From the NCBI GenBank assembly GCA_950295325.1, contig OX485803.1, forward strand, positions 2,418,001 to 2,482,000: a DNA stretch of 64,000 nucleotides. The letters are read 5' to 3'. This stretch comes from Polytrichum commune (Eukaryota; Streptophyta; Polytrichopsida; Polytrichales; Polytrichaceae). This document shows, piece by piece, positions 1-13,091 of the stretch. Both the position numbers and the translations under genes were made by a program. Numbering within the stretch: the first letter of the stretch is position 1; each line of letters begins with the position of its first letter. The notes below the pieces were generated by a model. That model was not told the origin of the DNA, searched no databases, and worked only from the letters and a program-made list of their open reading frames with translations.

Positions 1-1071
1 TGGACTCAAATATTATGGTTTATTTCAAATAATATCTTGACAATATATGTGGGAACATTATGAAACTTCATATAGCCGAAGCCACCAAATACAATAATTA
101 CAGTTTATGTCGTTATGAAGACTTTCACATGAGGACTTATACATTGAAAACAAGGAATTGATCTCATGACAAATTTGAATAAATTGGCCAACTTTCAATT
201 TGCAACAATAAAATGAGAAAAGCTTTAAAAGAACATGTGACGTTTGTAATGTGTGCACACAACGTTGATCCATTGTCCAACATACAAGTGTGGCAATGGA
301 TAACCTATGTGAAAGGCATTAATGGGAATTCCATCACGAATAGGACTTTTTAGTTCATTCTTTCAAGGATGTTTGAAACTATCATGAAGTCCATTTGAAA
401 TCTAGTATGAAGATCATATATACTATAATCAAATTATTATACTCTTCTTTTTAGACAGACATTGTTATAACTTAATATTGGTTGACATGATCGTGAGCAC
501 ATATGATTAGGATGTTGTCAAGACAATATACATTTGTATTGGAAACTACAAGCACTAAGGCCCTGTCATTTAACCTTATGTGCCATTCATTTAAGGCTTG
601 CGGTGTTTAGGGTTTAGGGTTTAGGGTTTAGGTTGGAGGGATCATCGAACATCAAGCTTAATGCTTAAAACACTATATTCGTTAATCGGAGACTTTCGAA
701 AGTCTCAAAATAAAATATGCCCATAGTTTGGGATGCCAATATTGTGGGCATACGGAATATTGGGAACATCAAGGACATAACGATTTAAAAAGTAGCACGT
801 AAAGAATATTCTCATTTCTAAAAATAGAGAATGTCAATTAAAATGCAAACGTGAGCTCCATGTGGAAAATAACAATCGAATCTAAAAAAACAAATGGTTT
901 ATGTCATTATAGAGTTTGGGGTGCGCATCCCATAAGTAAGGCTCTTATGAATTTGGATGGCACATCCCAAACGTATACCACAATGGAGTGTGACAAGTCC
1001 ATGAAGTCTATTAAAAACCAAGTCTACTAAGCGTCCATGTTTTTCGCCATGAACTCCCACCTATGTTATGT
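1..1071. other. AT-rich non-coding flank
   Basis: No open frame of convincing length or composition is seen on either strand. The stretch is AT-rich and holds one short telomere-like run. It lies downstream of the stop codon of the minus-strand DUF7869-like gene, so its right part should include that gene's 3' untranslated region. I see no clear inverted repeat that would mark the end of a DNA transposon. Confidence 0.6.
606..632 (+). repeat. Interstitial telomere-like repeat (TTTAGGG)n
   Basis: Almost four TTTAGGG units in tandem, the Arabidopsis-type plant telomere motif, inside single-copy AT-rich DNA. Short runs like this arise by break repair or telomerase capture and do not mean a chromosome end is near. 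A second, more degenerate run lies near 44.4 kb. Confidence 0.85.
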
Positions 1072-2892
1072 TTACACATCTCCGTCTTCCGCTTCATATC
1101 CATTATCGGCGTCATTTTCCGCAGCTGCAATACGTGCCAAGTTGTCTTTGGCAAAATCTATATGTTTTTGGGGGATGGTCATTGCTTCTGTGTTGGAACC
1201 TTTGCGCGGCTTCCAAGCACAAAGTATAGTATCCGTGTTTATCCAAACCGGTGTGTACGCTGAGTCCACTGTCCACTTAAAATTCTTTTTGGTGTCCCAA
1301 CCTAAATAAGTGCGGAGCACGTTGTGGTCTTTAGTGCTTGGACGACAATATTCCACCTCAATTTGATGAAAGTTGGGGCTAGTTCGAACAAAATTGGGTG
1401 AAGACAATGCTTTTACCAACCAAATTGGCTTGGGATGCTCCTCATCCCCAGCTCGTACGAGGACCAAATACCCTTCATGGCAATCAACACCTACACGAAA
1501 CGACGGTGCCGGTCGATTGCGGGCAGGGCCAACGTAATGCTCGTCCATTGCGAACTCTTCACGAACGTCTCCATTGCTGAAAAACATAGTATCGGACTCG
1601 ACAACCGTCAAACGACTTTGTGGCCAAAATCCTTGTGTCAAAGTCGTACGGGTGTCGCCACCAAGTGTCATCAAGGCTGAGCGAATGCGATCCCAATACG
1701 CGATCAACGGTTCATGGGTATCTCTAACACGTCTTATGATGTCCTCCTCGCACAACTCTTTCCAATATTCAATGAATCCGGATATGCCTTTGATGATTTC
1801 CGGCCCATTCCTCATGGGTTCGGGTTTGCAAGGCTTTGGTTCCCCATCCGGGACCAAACATTTCCCATCATTGTCTTGACGCCATACGAGTATACCATCA
1901 TCCGGGCCCCAATTAGGAGATGTGCACAAAAGCTTGAATTGCATGGCCGGGAGACCATCGTCCCTCATATAAAATCGGAATTGTTGTGCTTTGGTATGCC
2001 CCACCAAACGGTCCCCTCCCTTCAACATGTATGGCTTGATGAAGGCCTTGAAATTTGGTACTTCCTCAATCAAGTGCGGAATTACTGGCATATGGTCCAA
2101 ATCCATATACGATTTCATAAGAAGAGGTATGGTTGGAAAATCTTCTTCATGCAACTTCATGCTCCACCGTCCGAATGATGCATTAATGTCGTCGTGTGTA
2201 TGTCCCACCATCAAGAAAGACACAAACACCTCCTTGAAGATTCCTTTCGCCACGAGCAATGACCAAAAACAAAATACGTATCGACATTTGTTGTCCTTCG
2301 CATAATTATCAAGTTGAACGTGGAGAGTTGGAGGCAATGCTTTTGCACAAATGGGCTCTCCGGGTGGTTCTGGCAATGACGACATACAAACCTCCTTCCC
2401 CGCAAGCACTGCCTCATAAAGGGATGTGGTTCCACAACCATCAAAAAGTGCACGGGAAGAATGTACCGGTGGCTTCTCAAGATCGCGCAAGAGTTTTGCA
2501 AATGAACCCACCGTGTGGTTAGCATCGCCAGGGTAAAAATCCAAACCATAATGGGCATACTTTACGTCCCCATGGCCGTGGGCAATCATACCTGGAAAAA
2601 ACAAACGATGCGTGACCAAAATAATCAAATAACCACTAAACGGATGTATGGAGTTGGACATTTGCCAAACACACCCAAGAAAATTGGATAGACTTTAAAC
2701 ACGTAGTTGTGATTTCATACAAACCTGTGACAGCTACGGGCAACTTGAAGAGACCATCCGTGGCCTTTATTTTGCGTGCATAACAAGGGCATGCGATTTT
2801 GGCGTGGTCCATTTTATCATGGATGACTGTTAGAACCTCTGTGGGCCTCATTATGGATAGAGCACGATTCTTATAATAATCTTGACGGTGTG
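1072..2892 (-). CDS. DUF7869-like transposase-related gene, 3' part (two exons)
   Basis: This is the C-terminal 560 or so codons of the gene that begins at 32587. Two exons are visible: 2892-2725 and 2591-1072, split by a 133-bp GT/AG intron (2592-2724) in phase 1. Motifs seen in order are DKMDH, MIAHGHGD followed by YAHYGLDFYPGD, QLDN followed by KDNKCRYVF, and VGHTHDDIN followed by FGRWSMKL. From memory these match large transposase-like proteins annotated with DUF7869, in which spaced Asp residues may form an RNase H-like active site; that assignment is recalled, not searched. The frame is clean to the stop at 1072. The break at 2892/31274 is exactly an LTR element with a GTGTG duplication, and the frame on the far side continues in phase, so the gene was open when the element landed. 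Confidence 0.75.
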
Positions 2893-3865
2893 TGTCGCAA
2901 CCCTTGCTAGGTCCCTTAACAATCTTGCCAATTTTCGTTTCTAGCAAAGGTTACGAGCGCTAACCCTTCGCATTCCGCCATGCTAATGGATAGCTCCTCT
3001 TACCCCGGACCAATAGTTCATAGGAGGGAACCAACCCTCCTACTTTGCTTTCGGGACTCACCCCTTAATCGGTAACCCATTTCCCCAATGTGGACTTCCA
3101 TCCATGGAAGTCCAATCCTATGTTGATCATCGCGTTGCCGGAGCAACACTACAACAACCCGAAGCATACTAGGCAACTATGGCCTCACAATAGGCCAAAG
3201 CCCATGGAGGCCTTGCCGTTCGGCCTCGGGTGGGTGAGGCCACACCACCTCACCCATATAAGCCTCTAGGACTTCACGCGGGGCCCCTACCCCACCGTCA
3301 ACCAACCTCTTGTCTCTCTACCAAGAGTTGGGGCCAAGTGGACATTTTCCTTTAGCTGCTGGGCCTAGAACCCCCCAGCAGCTTCAGACCATCACAACTT
3401 CCTTGTATGATGTCTGATCATAACAACCAACCACTCCATCTTCATCTACGCTTCACGTAGATGCCGATGGACTCCTCACTTGCTCCATTCGGGCAAGTAC
3501 TGAGGAAGTTATGCCTGTTTGAACCTTGGCAGTCCCGGGAATCACTCCCAGGGCACTGCTGTACCAGGGCGCTGTCCCGGGACAGCGCCCCACTCAAATG
3601 GCCATAACTCCTAGCTCACACCTCCGATTGAGGTGATCTTGAGCTTTCTAGAACCACCACGCCATGAGCTACGCATAGCTCATGGCCTTACCCTCATGCA
3701 TCCTAGTCTCAGTGGGTGGGAGGCGTTCCCAACGCCCGGGGCCCTCACCCACACTAGGATCACTTGGGCCCTCTCACCAACGGCGCCACAAGTCCCGGGT
3801 GTCACTCCGGGGTCCCCCTTGTGCCCATCGTGTTTCGGGCACTCCTCATGGAGAGGTGCGCGACA
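2893..3865 (-). repeat. Element A 3' LTR
   Basis: 973 bp, ending in the short inverted repeat TGTCGC/GCGACA. A purine-rich tract lies just inside it. The LTR is unusually rich in perfect inverted repeats: a 24-bp palindrome at 3567-3590 (arm GGGCGCTGTCCC), 11-bp arms at 3661-3686, 8-bp arms at 3443-3463, 10-bp arms at 3354-3383, 11-bp arms with a two-base centre at 3091-3114, and 8-bp arms at 3021-3042. Open frames of 110-155 codons that recur in every copy fall here and are only LTR sequence. Confidence 0.95.
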
Positions 3866-6800
3866 CTCACCCGCACCAAATGGAGTCGATGCCCTCATCG
3901 ACTATACTCGTAGTCGGCACACCAATTCTCAAGTTGCCATCCTCTATGGTGCGGCATTGTGTTTACCTTAGGGCGCGACCCCCACAATGCATCGTCAAAT
4001 TTGGCATAGTCCCAAAGGTGTCGTTCCTAGGTGGTTTGTTATAGCGACCTTAGATCTCTACTCCAAGGACCTAACCTATACTAGACCCACCTACTTTGGG
4101 ACTCACTTGGGTTGCCCCTCCTTTGGGGCCTCCCCCGTTAGGCTCCACTAGCCTAACATGACACATCTAGGCAAGACCTCAACGCTTCCACTAAGTTGTC
4201 TCGGTTGCAACTCCGAGATGGCTTTCCATTGTTAAGCCACGCCTCGATCGCACGGGGGTGATGCCAAGTCCCGCCCGACTCGGTTCCCACTTTGCTCTTT
4301 CGAGACATGGGTTCATGACTCCCATGCGCCAACTCTCGTTAGCTCGCGGGTAGCACTTTTATGAGCACGCGCCCTCACCTTGTCCCCGCCCGGACAAGCC
4401 CACAGCTAAGAAGTTTCTTGGTTTTATCCAAGGCCCCTCCAAGCCATGGCCCCCAATTACTCGGCTTACCCAACCTAGTTTGGCATATCTATTCCCCCTC
4501 TTCCATTAACCAAGCACAAGTACAAGACTAGGACCTCATCTCATACTTTTCTCTTTGCACCACTAAAGTTTGGACTTTATTCCCTCAAGCCAAATAACAA
4601 GTTCATGTTGTGGAGTAATTAATCTCGAAGCTAAGTGTGCTACTAGCGCCTCTCCCCCACTAAAGGAGATTGATGTCCTCATCAATGCCTACGCTTCATT
4701 TTATTGGAATCCTTAGCCTTAGTTTCTTCAAAGTGCTTCACCAATTCATTGGTGTTCACCATGTCTCTTGCCGCTACCCAAGCGGTTTCTTTCTCATGGT
4801 ATCCTCACCATTTCACCAAGTACTCCTTTGTACATTTTCTTTCATTTTCACTTGGGCTTCCTACACTTGAGGATGCCCTCCTACCTCATGTTCCAAATGA
4901 CCTCCACAAGGTCGGGCCGTGGCCTAATCACTTGCTTGTGATCGGGCCACAAGGTGTCGTCCTAAAATGACATTCGTAATGAGACATGAAATGTCGGATG
5001 CACTTTGATCTCCGGCGGTAATTCCAACTTATACATGTCCTTGAACACTTGTTCCACAATGGAAAACGAAGCTCCAATTTTGGACATGAACTTTTGGAGT
5101 AAGGCCTTTGGGCAAGGTGAAGTTGTCCACATTCAACAACACCTTATTGGCCCACCTCATACTCCACTTTGCGTCTTCCGGCATTGATTTGCACTCTGTA
5201 GCACCTTCGGGCTTTCTCCACCAACAACTTGGACATCTCCAAGACTTGTTTACCATCCTTGGCCAAGTCCTCACCATCTTGGTTGAACTCTAGTGTTGAA
5301 TGTGCCCCCTCGAGAGCTAGGTTAATAGGTTGGAGCGCATCCACTCCATAAGCCACCACGAAAGACCACCCCTTGGTAGCCAAGTGCGTGGCTACATTGC
5401 AATTATAATCCGCTCGACCCACATAGTCCGCCCAATCTCCTTGGTCCGCCCCCACCAAGTTCCTCCAGTATTGCTTCAAGACTCCATTCACACGCTCCGC
5501 TTTCCCATCCATTTGGGAATGCAAGGCCGTGCTAAACCTTAGTTTCATTCCGACCTTCTAAGTGAAATGCATTGAAAATGCACTTGTGAACTTTGGATCT
5601 TGATCCCACACAATCACTCTTGGCAACCCGTGGTGCCTCAACCATCCTTTGAGAAAAGGCTATGCGGTCTCCAACGCGGTGGCGGTTCCCACAATCGGCA
5701 CCATGTGTGCCAACTTGGCAAACCGCTCTACCATCAACAAGATGGCATCATACCCATGTGACTCCGGCAAACTTGTGATCAAGTCCATGCACATACTATG
5801 CCATGGCCCCGACGGGATAGGCAACGGTTGCAAGAAGCCGCCTTACTTTTGGTACGAGGCTCGGTTCACTTGGCACTTCATCCAAGCCTTCACAAAGTGG
5901 GCTATATCCTTCTTTATGCACCGCCAATGGTACCCCCATGACACCATTCTATGGCGGTTGTTTCTTTCTCCTCTATGGCCGGCAATAGGACTATCACATT
6001 CTTCCTTCAAAACCGATAGCCTCAACTTGCCTTGTGGCACATACACCCGACTTTGTTTACACTTGAACAATCCGTCCACCAACTTAACCTCTTTGAGCAC
6101 CTTGCTCTTGCGAAGCTCACCTAAAAGCATTTGTGCTTTGGGGTAGTTAATTTACCCCTCCCGTATCTTGCATCACAAGTTTCCTTCGCCGGCACACATT
6201 AGCCACAAGGTTTGGATGGTTCTCATTGCTTGGAACTCTTCCCGTCTACTTAGCGCATCCGGCACCACATTTCCACGGTCCGGTTTGTGGATTAAATCCA
6301 CCTTCATAAGCGCCAAGCTATCATGCCAACGCAATGACTTGGCGGTCACTTGCGCTTGTATGTCAAAATACTTTTAGGACACATTGTCCTTGTAGACCTT
6401 TACTTTGTGCGACCCCAACTAGTGTCGCCACATCTTCAAGCAATGCACTACCGCAAAGAAATTCTTTGTCATGAGTTGGTTGTCTTCTTTGACAACCATC
6501 GAGCTTCATGCTCGCATATGCAATGGCCATCCATCTTACACATAATCCACCATTGTTAAAATCACTCACCCCCGTATGCACCTCAAAAGGTTTGTCAAGC
6601 TCCGCGAACTTGAGCACGGGCGGCGAAGAGAACTTGGGCTTAAGCTCCCCAAAGACTCGTGACAAACATCATCCCACTCTTGGGATAGCCATTTCTTCCA
6701 CAAGTCGAACCATCGAGCTTCATGCTCTCATGTGCAATGGCCATCCATCTTGCATCAACATCCGCCAATGGTAAAGTCACTCGCCCCCCGTATGCACCTC

Positions 6801-7015
6801 AAAAGGTTTTTCAAGCTCCGCGAACTTGAACACGGGTGGTAAAGAGGAACTTGGTCTTAACCTCCTCAAAGACTTGGTGGCAAGGCTCATCCCACTCTTG
6901 GGATAGCCATTTCTTGCACAAGTTGGACAAGCTTCTACAACCATGGAGCTTAATGCTCCCATAAGCAATGGTCATCCATCTTGGATCAACATCCGCCAAT
7001 GGTAAAGTCCTTCGC

Positions 7016-7988
7016 TGTCGCGCACCTCTCCATGAGGAGTGGCCGAAACACCATGGGCACAAGGGGGACCCCGGAGTGACACCCGGGACTTGTGGCGCCG
7101 TTGGTGAGAGGGCCCAAGTGATCCTAGTGTGGGTGAGGGCCCCGGGCGTTGGGAACGCCTCCCACCCACGAAGACTAGGAGGCACAAGGGTAAGGCCATG
7201 AGCTATGCGTAGCTCATGGCGTGGTGATTCTAGAAAGCTCAAGAACACCTCAATCGGAGGTGTGAGCTAGGAGTTATGGCCATTTGAGTGGGGCGCTGTC
7301 CCGGGACAGCGCCCTGGTACAGCAGTGCCTGGGAGTGATTCCCGGGACTGCCAAGGTTCAAACACGCATAACTTCCTCAAGACTTGCCCGAATGGGGCAA
7401 GTGAGGAGTCCATCGGCATCTACGTGAAGCGTAGATGAGGATGGAGTGGTTGGTTGTTATGATCAGACATCATACAAGGAAGTTATGATGGTCTGAAGCT
7501 GCTGGGGGGGTTCTAGGCCCAGCAGCTAAGGGAAAATGTCCACTTGGCCCCAACTCTTGGTAGAGAGACAAGAGGTTGGTTGGCGGTGGGGTAGGGGCTC
7601 CGTGTAGAGTCCTAGAGGCTTATATGGGTGAGGTGGTGTGGCCTCACCCACCCGAGGCCGAACGGCAAGGCCTCCATGGGCTTTGGCCTATTGTGAGGCC
7701 ATAGTTGCCTAGTATGCTTCGGGTTGTTGTAGTGTTGCTCCGGCAATGCGATGATCAACATAGGATTGGACTTCCATGGATGGAAGTCCACATTGGGGAA
7801 ATGGGTTACCAATTAAGGGGTGAGTCCCGAAAGCAAAGTAGGAGGGTTGGTTCCCTCCTATGAACTATTGGTCCGGGGTAAGAGGAGCTAACCATTAGCA
7901 TGGCGGAATGCGAATGGTTAGCGCTCGTAACCTTTGCTAGAAACGAAAATTGGCAAGATTGTTAAGGGACCTAGCAAGGGTTGCGACA
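7016..7988 (+). repeat. Element B 5' LTR
   Basis: 973 bp, begins TGTCGCGCACC and ends GTTGCGACA. Followed by the initiator Met-tRNA primer site at 7991-8002. Appears identical to the 3' partner at 13092-14064. Confidence 0.95.
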
Positions 7989-9805
7989 CTTGGTATCAGA
8001 GCAGGGTTCCAATATTTGAGCTAGCACTTTGAGGGAGACATGGCTATCAAACCTGAGGGTTATTATGGTGAGCCCGGGTTTCCAAAAGGTTGTGAGGCTC
8101 AAATTGGAACAAGGATCATGTGCAAATGGAGTTTGACCATACCATTGATTTTAATGGTAATGGTGGGCATGAGGGTGGATTCGGTGAGGAAAATGGAGGT
8201 GTTCTTTGAAAGGGCTCCCGCAAACCTCAAATAGTATTTGGGGCCTAGAATACCGAATGCACCCAAAACCTTGGAGGGTATTAATGTTGGATTGAAATTT
8301 CAATTCGAGATGCTTCGAAGGTTCGGATGTTGAAATGAACTTGGTGCTAATGAGGCACCCGGGGCCTCTTAAGGCCTATGTGCGCTATTCAAACGCACAA
8401 ATGAAGGATACACCTAAAACGGACAAGCTTTCTAAGGAATGCATCGTTTTAGGTGGGGTTTTAAAAGCGGGTGGTGGATGTTTTGTTTAAGTCCCCAAGG
8501 CTTCTTGAGGACATGGTGGGGATCATAAAGTTTGCAAGATCATTGAATCCGATGGTCCCGAAGAAAAGTTTGGCGGCGCATCACCACAAGTGGCTTTAGC
8601 CAAAGTTGGTCCCAAAGAAATGAGTGCAAATTGTTTGGTCCATTTTACTTTGGCAAAACATGTGGGTGCCGCGGACGGAATGCTGAAAGGTGGCTTTATG
8701 CTTCCAAGGCAAATCATACTCATGCCGCGGACGGAATGTTGGGAGGTGGGTTTATCCTACCAAGGCAATTCATGTTCGTACCGCGGACGGAGTTTGGGAA
8801 GGTGGCTTTGTGCTACCAAGGCAAAACATGTTTGTTTTGCGGACAAACTATTAGAAATTGGTTTTGTGGCACCAAACCAATTTGTCCCGCGGACGAAATG
8901 TTTAAAGTTGGCTTTGCGGACCAAGCCAAGCCAAGTTGCCGAGGACCAAATGTAAGACGATGGCATTGTGGCCAAGGCTAGTAGCCTTAAGCCAAGGCCA
9001 ACTATTTTATATCTTGAGGCTCAAATGAATGGGACAAACGTCTAATGGGTTGACAAAGAGGCAAGCCATGCCTTCTTGAGCCCAAAACTCATAAGGGAGT
9101 TGGGGCTTGCCGATTGGTAGAGCGGGCAAGCCCACCAAGGTGCGGTTTGGAAAGGGCAAACCACATGAGACAAAGGAGGCCGCGATGCATGTAACCTTTC
9201 AATGTGGGACATTGGATTTTTGTCAAAATTTCACACCAAGTGAAATAGATGAAATGCATGTCATTGTGAAGGCCGCCTACTTTGAAACTCACATAATAGA
9301 TGTGAGGTGCAAGCCGGTGTGCTTGCGGTGCATTATGATGTGTCATAATGGCAAAGAATTGAAGTTCAAATTGACAAGGACTCCTATGGTAGGAGGATCT
9401 AAGTTGAATTTGGTCTTAATGGACCAAATGAAAAATAGAAAGCATAATAGTCGTGGTTCAATTGGAGCAACTCGATAGAACTTATGGGGAGGCTAGGAAA
9501 GATGGGCCTCCCCTAAACCACTTTGGTGGGATGTTGGGGAGATACAATGATGTATTCACCAATGTGTTGCCCAAAAGTTACCGCCAAGAAATGAAAATAA
9601 CTTTGCTCAACAACATATTGAGTTCTAGAGGTATGTGGTGACAAAGGAAGTTGGTGACAAACATGAAGAATATCAAGGCCATCCAAAAGGAGAATTGGTC
9701 CTTGACTCAAGAAAATGGCTTAGGTCATTTGTTGGCCTAGCCAACTACTACCACCACTTCATTCGAGGTTTTTCTAAGGTTGCTAGGACCTTAGTCAATT
9801 TGTTG

Positions 9806-10468
9806 AAAAAATGGCTATCCCAAGAGTGGGATGAGCCTTGTCACCAAGCCTTTGGGAAGCTCAAGAGCAAGTTCCCTTCACAAGATGTGGTTAAGTTTCC
9901 GGGTTTTCATAAGCATTTTGAGGTGCACATGGAGGCGAGTGACTTTACCATTGGCGGATGTTGATCCAAGATGGATGCCCATTGCATATGGGAGTATTAA
10001 GCTTAAAGGTTGTCAAACCTTGTGCGACCTATGAAAGAAATGGCTATCTCAAGAGTGGGATGAGCCTTGCCCCAAAGTCTTTGGGGAGCTTAATACAAAA
10101 TTGTCTTTGACGCCCGTGCTCAAGTTCGCGGAGCTTGACAAACCTTTTGAGGTGCATACGGGGGTGAATGACTTTGCCAATGGCGGATTGTTGATGTAAG
10201 ATGGATGGCCATTGCATATGGGAGCATGAAGCTCGATGGTTGTCCGACTTGTGAAAGAAATGGCTATCCCAAGAGTGGGACTAACCTTGTCACCAAGTCT
10301 TTGGGGAGCTTAAGAGCAAGTTCTCTTCGCCGCCTGTGCTCAAGTTCGCGGAGCTTGACATACCTTTTGAGGTGCATACGGGGGTGAATGACTTTGCCAA
10401 TGGCGGATTGTTAATGTAAGATGGATGGCCTTTGCATATGGGGGCTTGAGGCTCGATGGTTGTCAAAG
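9806..10468 (+). repeat. Tandem copies of an RT/RNase H-junction segment in element B
   Basis: A segment of about 220 bp, covering the end of the reverse-transcriptase connection and the start of RNase H, is present about three times in tandem. The units differ from one another by many substitutions. The same region is repeated in the other copies of the family, so the array was present before most of them moved. Confidence 0.8.
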
Positions 10469-13091
10469 AAGACAACCAACTCATGATAAAGAACTTCTTT
10501 GCCGTAGTGCATTGCTTGAAGATGTGGCGACACTATTTGGGGTCGCACAAAGCAAAGGTCTACATGGACAATGTGTCCTAAAAGTATTTTAACATATACA
10601 AGCGCAAGTGAGCGCCAAGTCATTGCGGTGGCATGATAGTTTGGCGCTTATGAAGGTGGATTTGATCCACAAACCGGACCATGGAAATGTGGTGCCGGAT
10701 GCGCTAAGTAGACCGGATGAGTTCCAAGCAATGAGAACCATCCAAACCTTGTGGCTAATGTGTGCCGGCGAAGGAAACTTGTGATGCAAGATACGGGAGG
10801 GGTAAATTAACTACCCCGAGGCACAAAAGCTTTTAGGTGAGCTTCGCAAGAGCAAGGTGCTCAAAGAGGTTAAGTTGGTGGACGGATTGTTCAAGTGCAA
10901 GCAAAGTCGGGTGTATGTGCCTCAAGGCAAGTTGAGGCTATCGGTTTTGAAGGAAACATGTGATAGTCCTATTGCCGGCCATAGAGGAGAAAGAAAAAAC
11001 CGCCATAGAATGGTGTCATGGAGGTACCATTGGCGGTGCATAAAGGAGGATATAACCCACTTTGTGAAGGCGTGAATAAAGTGCCAAGTGAACCGAGCCT
11101 CTTACCAAAAGCAAGGCGGTTTCTTGCAACCGTTGCTTATCCCGTCGGCGCCATGGCATAGTATGTGCATGGACTTGATCACAAGTTTGCCGGAGTCACA
11201 TGGGTATGATGCCATCTTGTTGATGGTAGAGCGGTTTGCCAAGTTGGCACACATGGTGCTGATTGTGGGAACCGCCACCGCGTTGGAGACCGCATAGCCT
11301 TTTCTCAAAGGATGGTTGAGGCACCACGGGTTGCCAAGAGTGATTGTGTGGGATCAAGATCCAAAGTTCACAAGTGCATTTTCAATGCATTTCTCTAAGG
11401 AGGTCGCAATGAAACTAAGGTTTAGCACGGCCTTGCATTCCCAAATATTTGGAAAAACGGAGCGTGTGAATGGAGTCTTGAAGCAATACTTGAGGAACTT
11501 GGTGGGGGCGGACCAAGGAGATTGGGCGGACTATATGGGTCGAGCGGAGTGTAATTGCAATGTAGCCACGCACTTGGCTACCAAGGGGTGGTCTTTCGTG
11601 GTGGCTTATGGAGTGGATGCGCTCCAACCTATTAACCTAGCTCTCGAGGGGGCACATTCAACACTAGAGTTCAACCAAGATGGTGAGGACTTGGCCAAGG
11701 ATGGTAAACAAGTCTTGGAGATGACCAAGTTGTTGGTGGAGAAAGCCCGAAGGTGCTACGGAGTGCAAATCAATGCCGGAAGACGCGAAGTGGAGTATGA
11801 GGTGGGCCAATAAGGTGTTGTTGAATGTGGACAACTTCACCTTGCCCAAAGGCCTTACTTCAAAAGTTCATGTCCAAAATTGGAACTTCGTTTTCCATTG
11901 TGCAACAAGTGTTCAAGGACATGTATAAGTTGGAATTACCGCCGGACATCAAAGTGCATCCGACATTTCATGTCTCATTACGAAAGTCATTTTAGGACAA
12001 CACCTTGTGGCCCGATCACAAGCAAGTGATTAGGCCACGTCCCGACCTTGTGGAGGTCACTTGGAACATGAGGTAGGAGGGCATCCTCAAGTGTAGGAAG
12101 CCCAAGTGAAAATGAAAAAAAAAATGTACAAATGAGTACTTGGTGAAATGGTGAGGATACCATGAGAAAGAAACCGCTTGGGTGGCGGCAAGAGACATGG
12201 TGAACACCAATGAATTGGTGAAGCACTTTGAAGAAACTAAGGCTAAGGATTCCAATAAAATGAAGCGTAGGCATTGATGAGGACATCAATCTCCTTTAGT
12301 GGGGGAGAGACGCTAGTAGCACACTTAGCTTCGAGGTTAATTGCTCCACGACATGAACTTGTTCTTTGGCTTGAGGGAATAAAATCCAAACTTTAGTGGT
12401 GCAAAGAGAAAAGTATGAGATGAGGTCCTAGTCTTGTACTTGTGCTTGGTTAATGGAAGAGGGGGAATAGACATGCCAAACTAGGTTGGGTAAGCCGAGT
12501 AATTGGGGGCCATGGCTTGGAGGGGCCTTGGATAAAACCAAGAAACTTCTTAATTGTGGGCTTGTCCGGGCGGGGACAAGGTGATGGCGCGTGCTCATAA
12601 AAGTGCTACCCGCGAGCTAACGAAAGTTGGCGCATGGGAGTCATGAACCCATGTCTCGAAAGAGCAAAGTGGGAACCGAGTCGGGCGGGACTTGGCATCA
12701 CCCCCGTGCGATCGAGGCGTGGCTTAACAATGGAAAGCCATCTCGGAGTTGCAACCGAGACAACTTAGTGGAAGCGTTGAGGTCTCGCCTAGATGTGTCA
12801 CGTTAGGCTAGTGGAGCCTAACGGGGGAGGCCCCAAAGGAGGGGCAACCCAAGTGAGTCCCAAAGTAGGTGGGTCTAGTGTAGGTTAGGTCCTTGGAGGA
12901 GAGATCCAAGGTCGCTAACGGACCACCTAGGAACGACACCTTTGGGACTATGCCAAATTTGAAGATGCATTGTGGGGGTCGCGCCCTAAGGTAAACACAA
13001 TGCCGCACCATAGAGGATGGCAACTTGAGAATTGGTGTGCCGACTACGAGTATAGTCGATGAGGGCATCGACTCCGTTTGGTGGGGGTGAG

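Noticed and set aside
606-632. Chromosome end
   Set aside because: Only about four telomere units, with unique sequence on both sides.
1-1071. Terminal inverted repeats for the DUF7869-like gene as a DNA transposon
   Set aside because: I compared the flank of the stop codon with the sequence upstream of the start codon (32588-32828) and saw no matching inverted ends.
3633-3971. Open frames of 110-155 codons recurring at every LTR (for example those starting MALPLCLL and MFLSFLES)
   Set aside because: They are chance frames in the GC-rich LTR, repeated only because the LTR is repeated; overlapping frames exist on both strands.
8590-8955. Apparent repetitive protein rich in CRGRNVERWL-type units in the gag region of elements B, C and D
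   Set aside because: It is tandemly repeated element DNA, open by chance in two frames at once; not a host gene.
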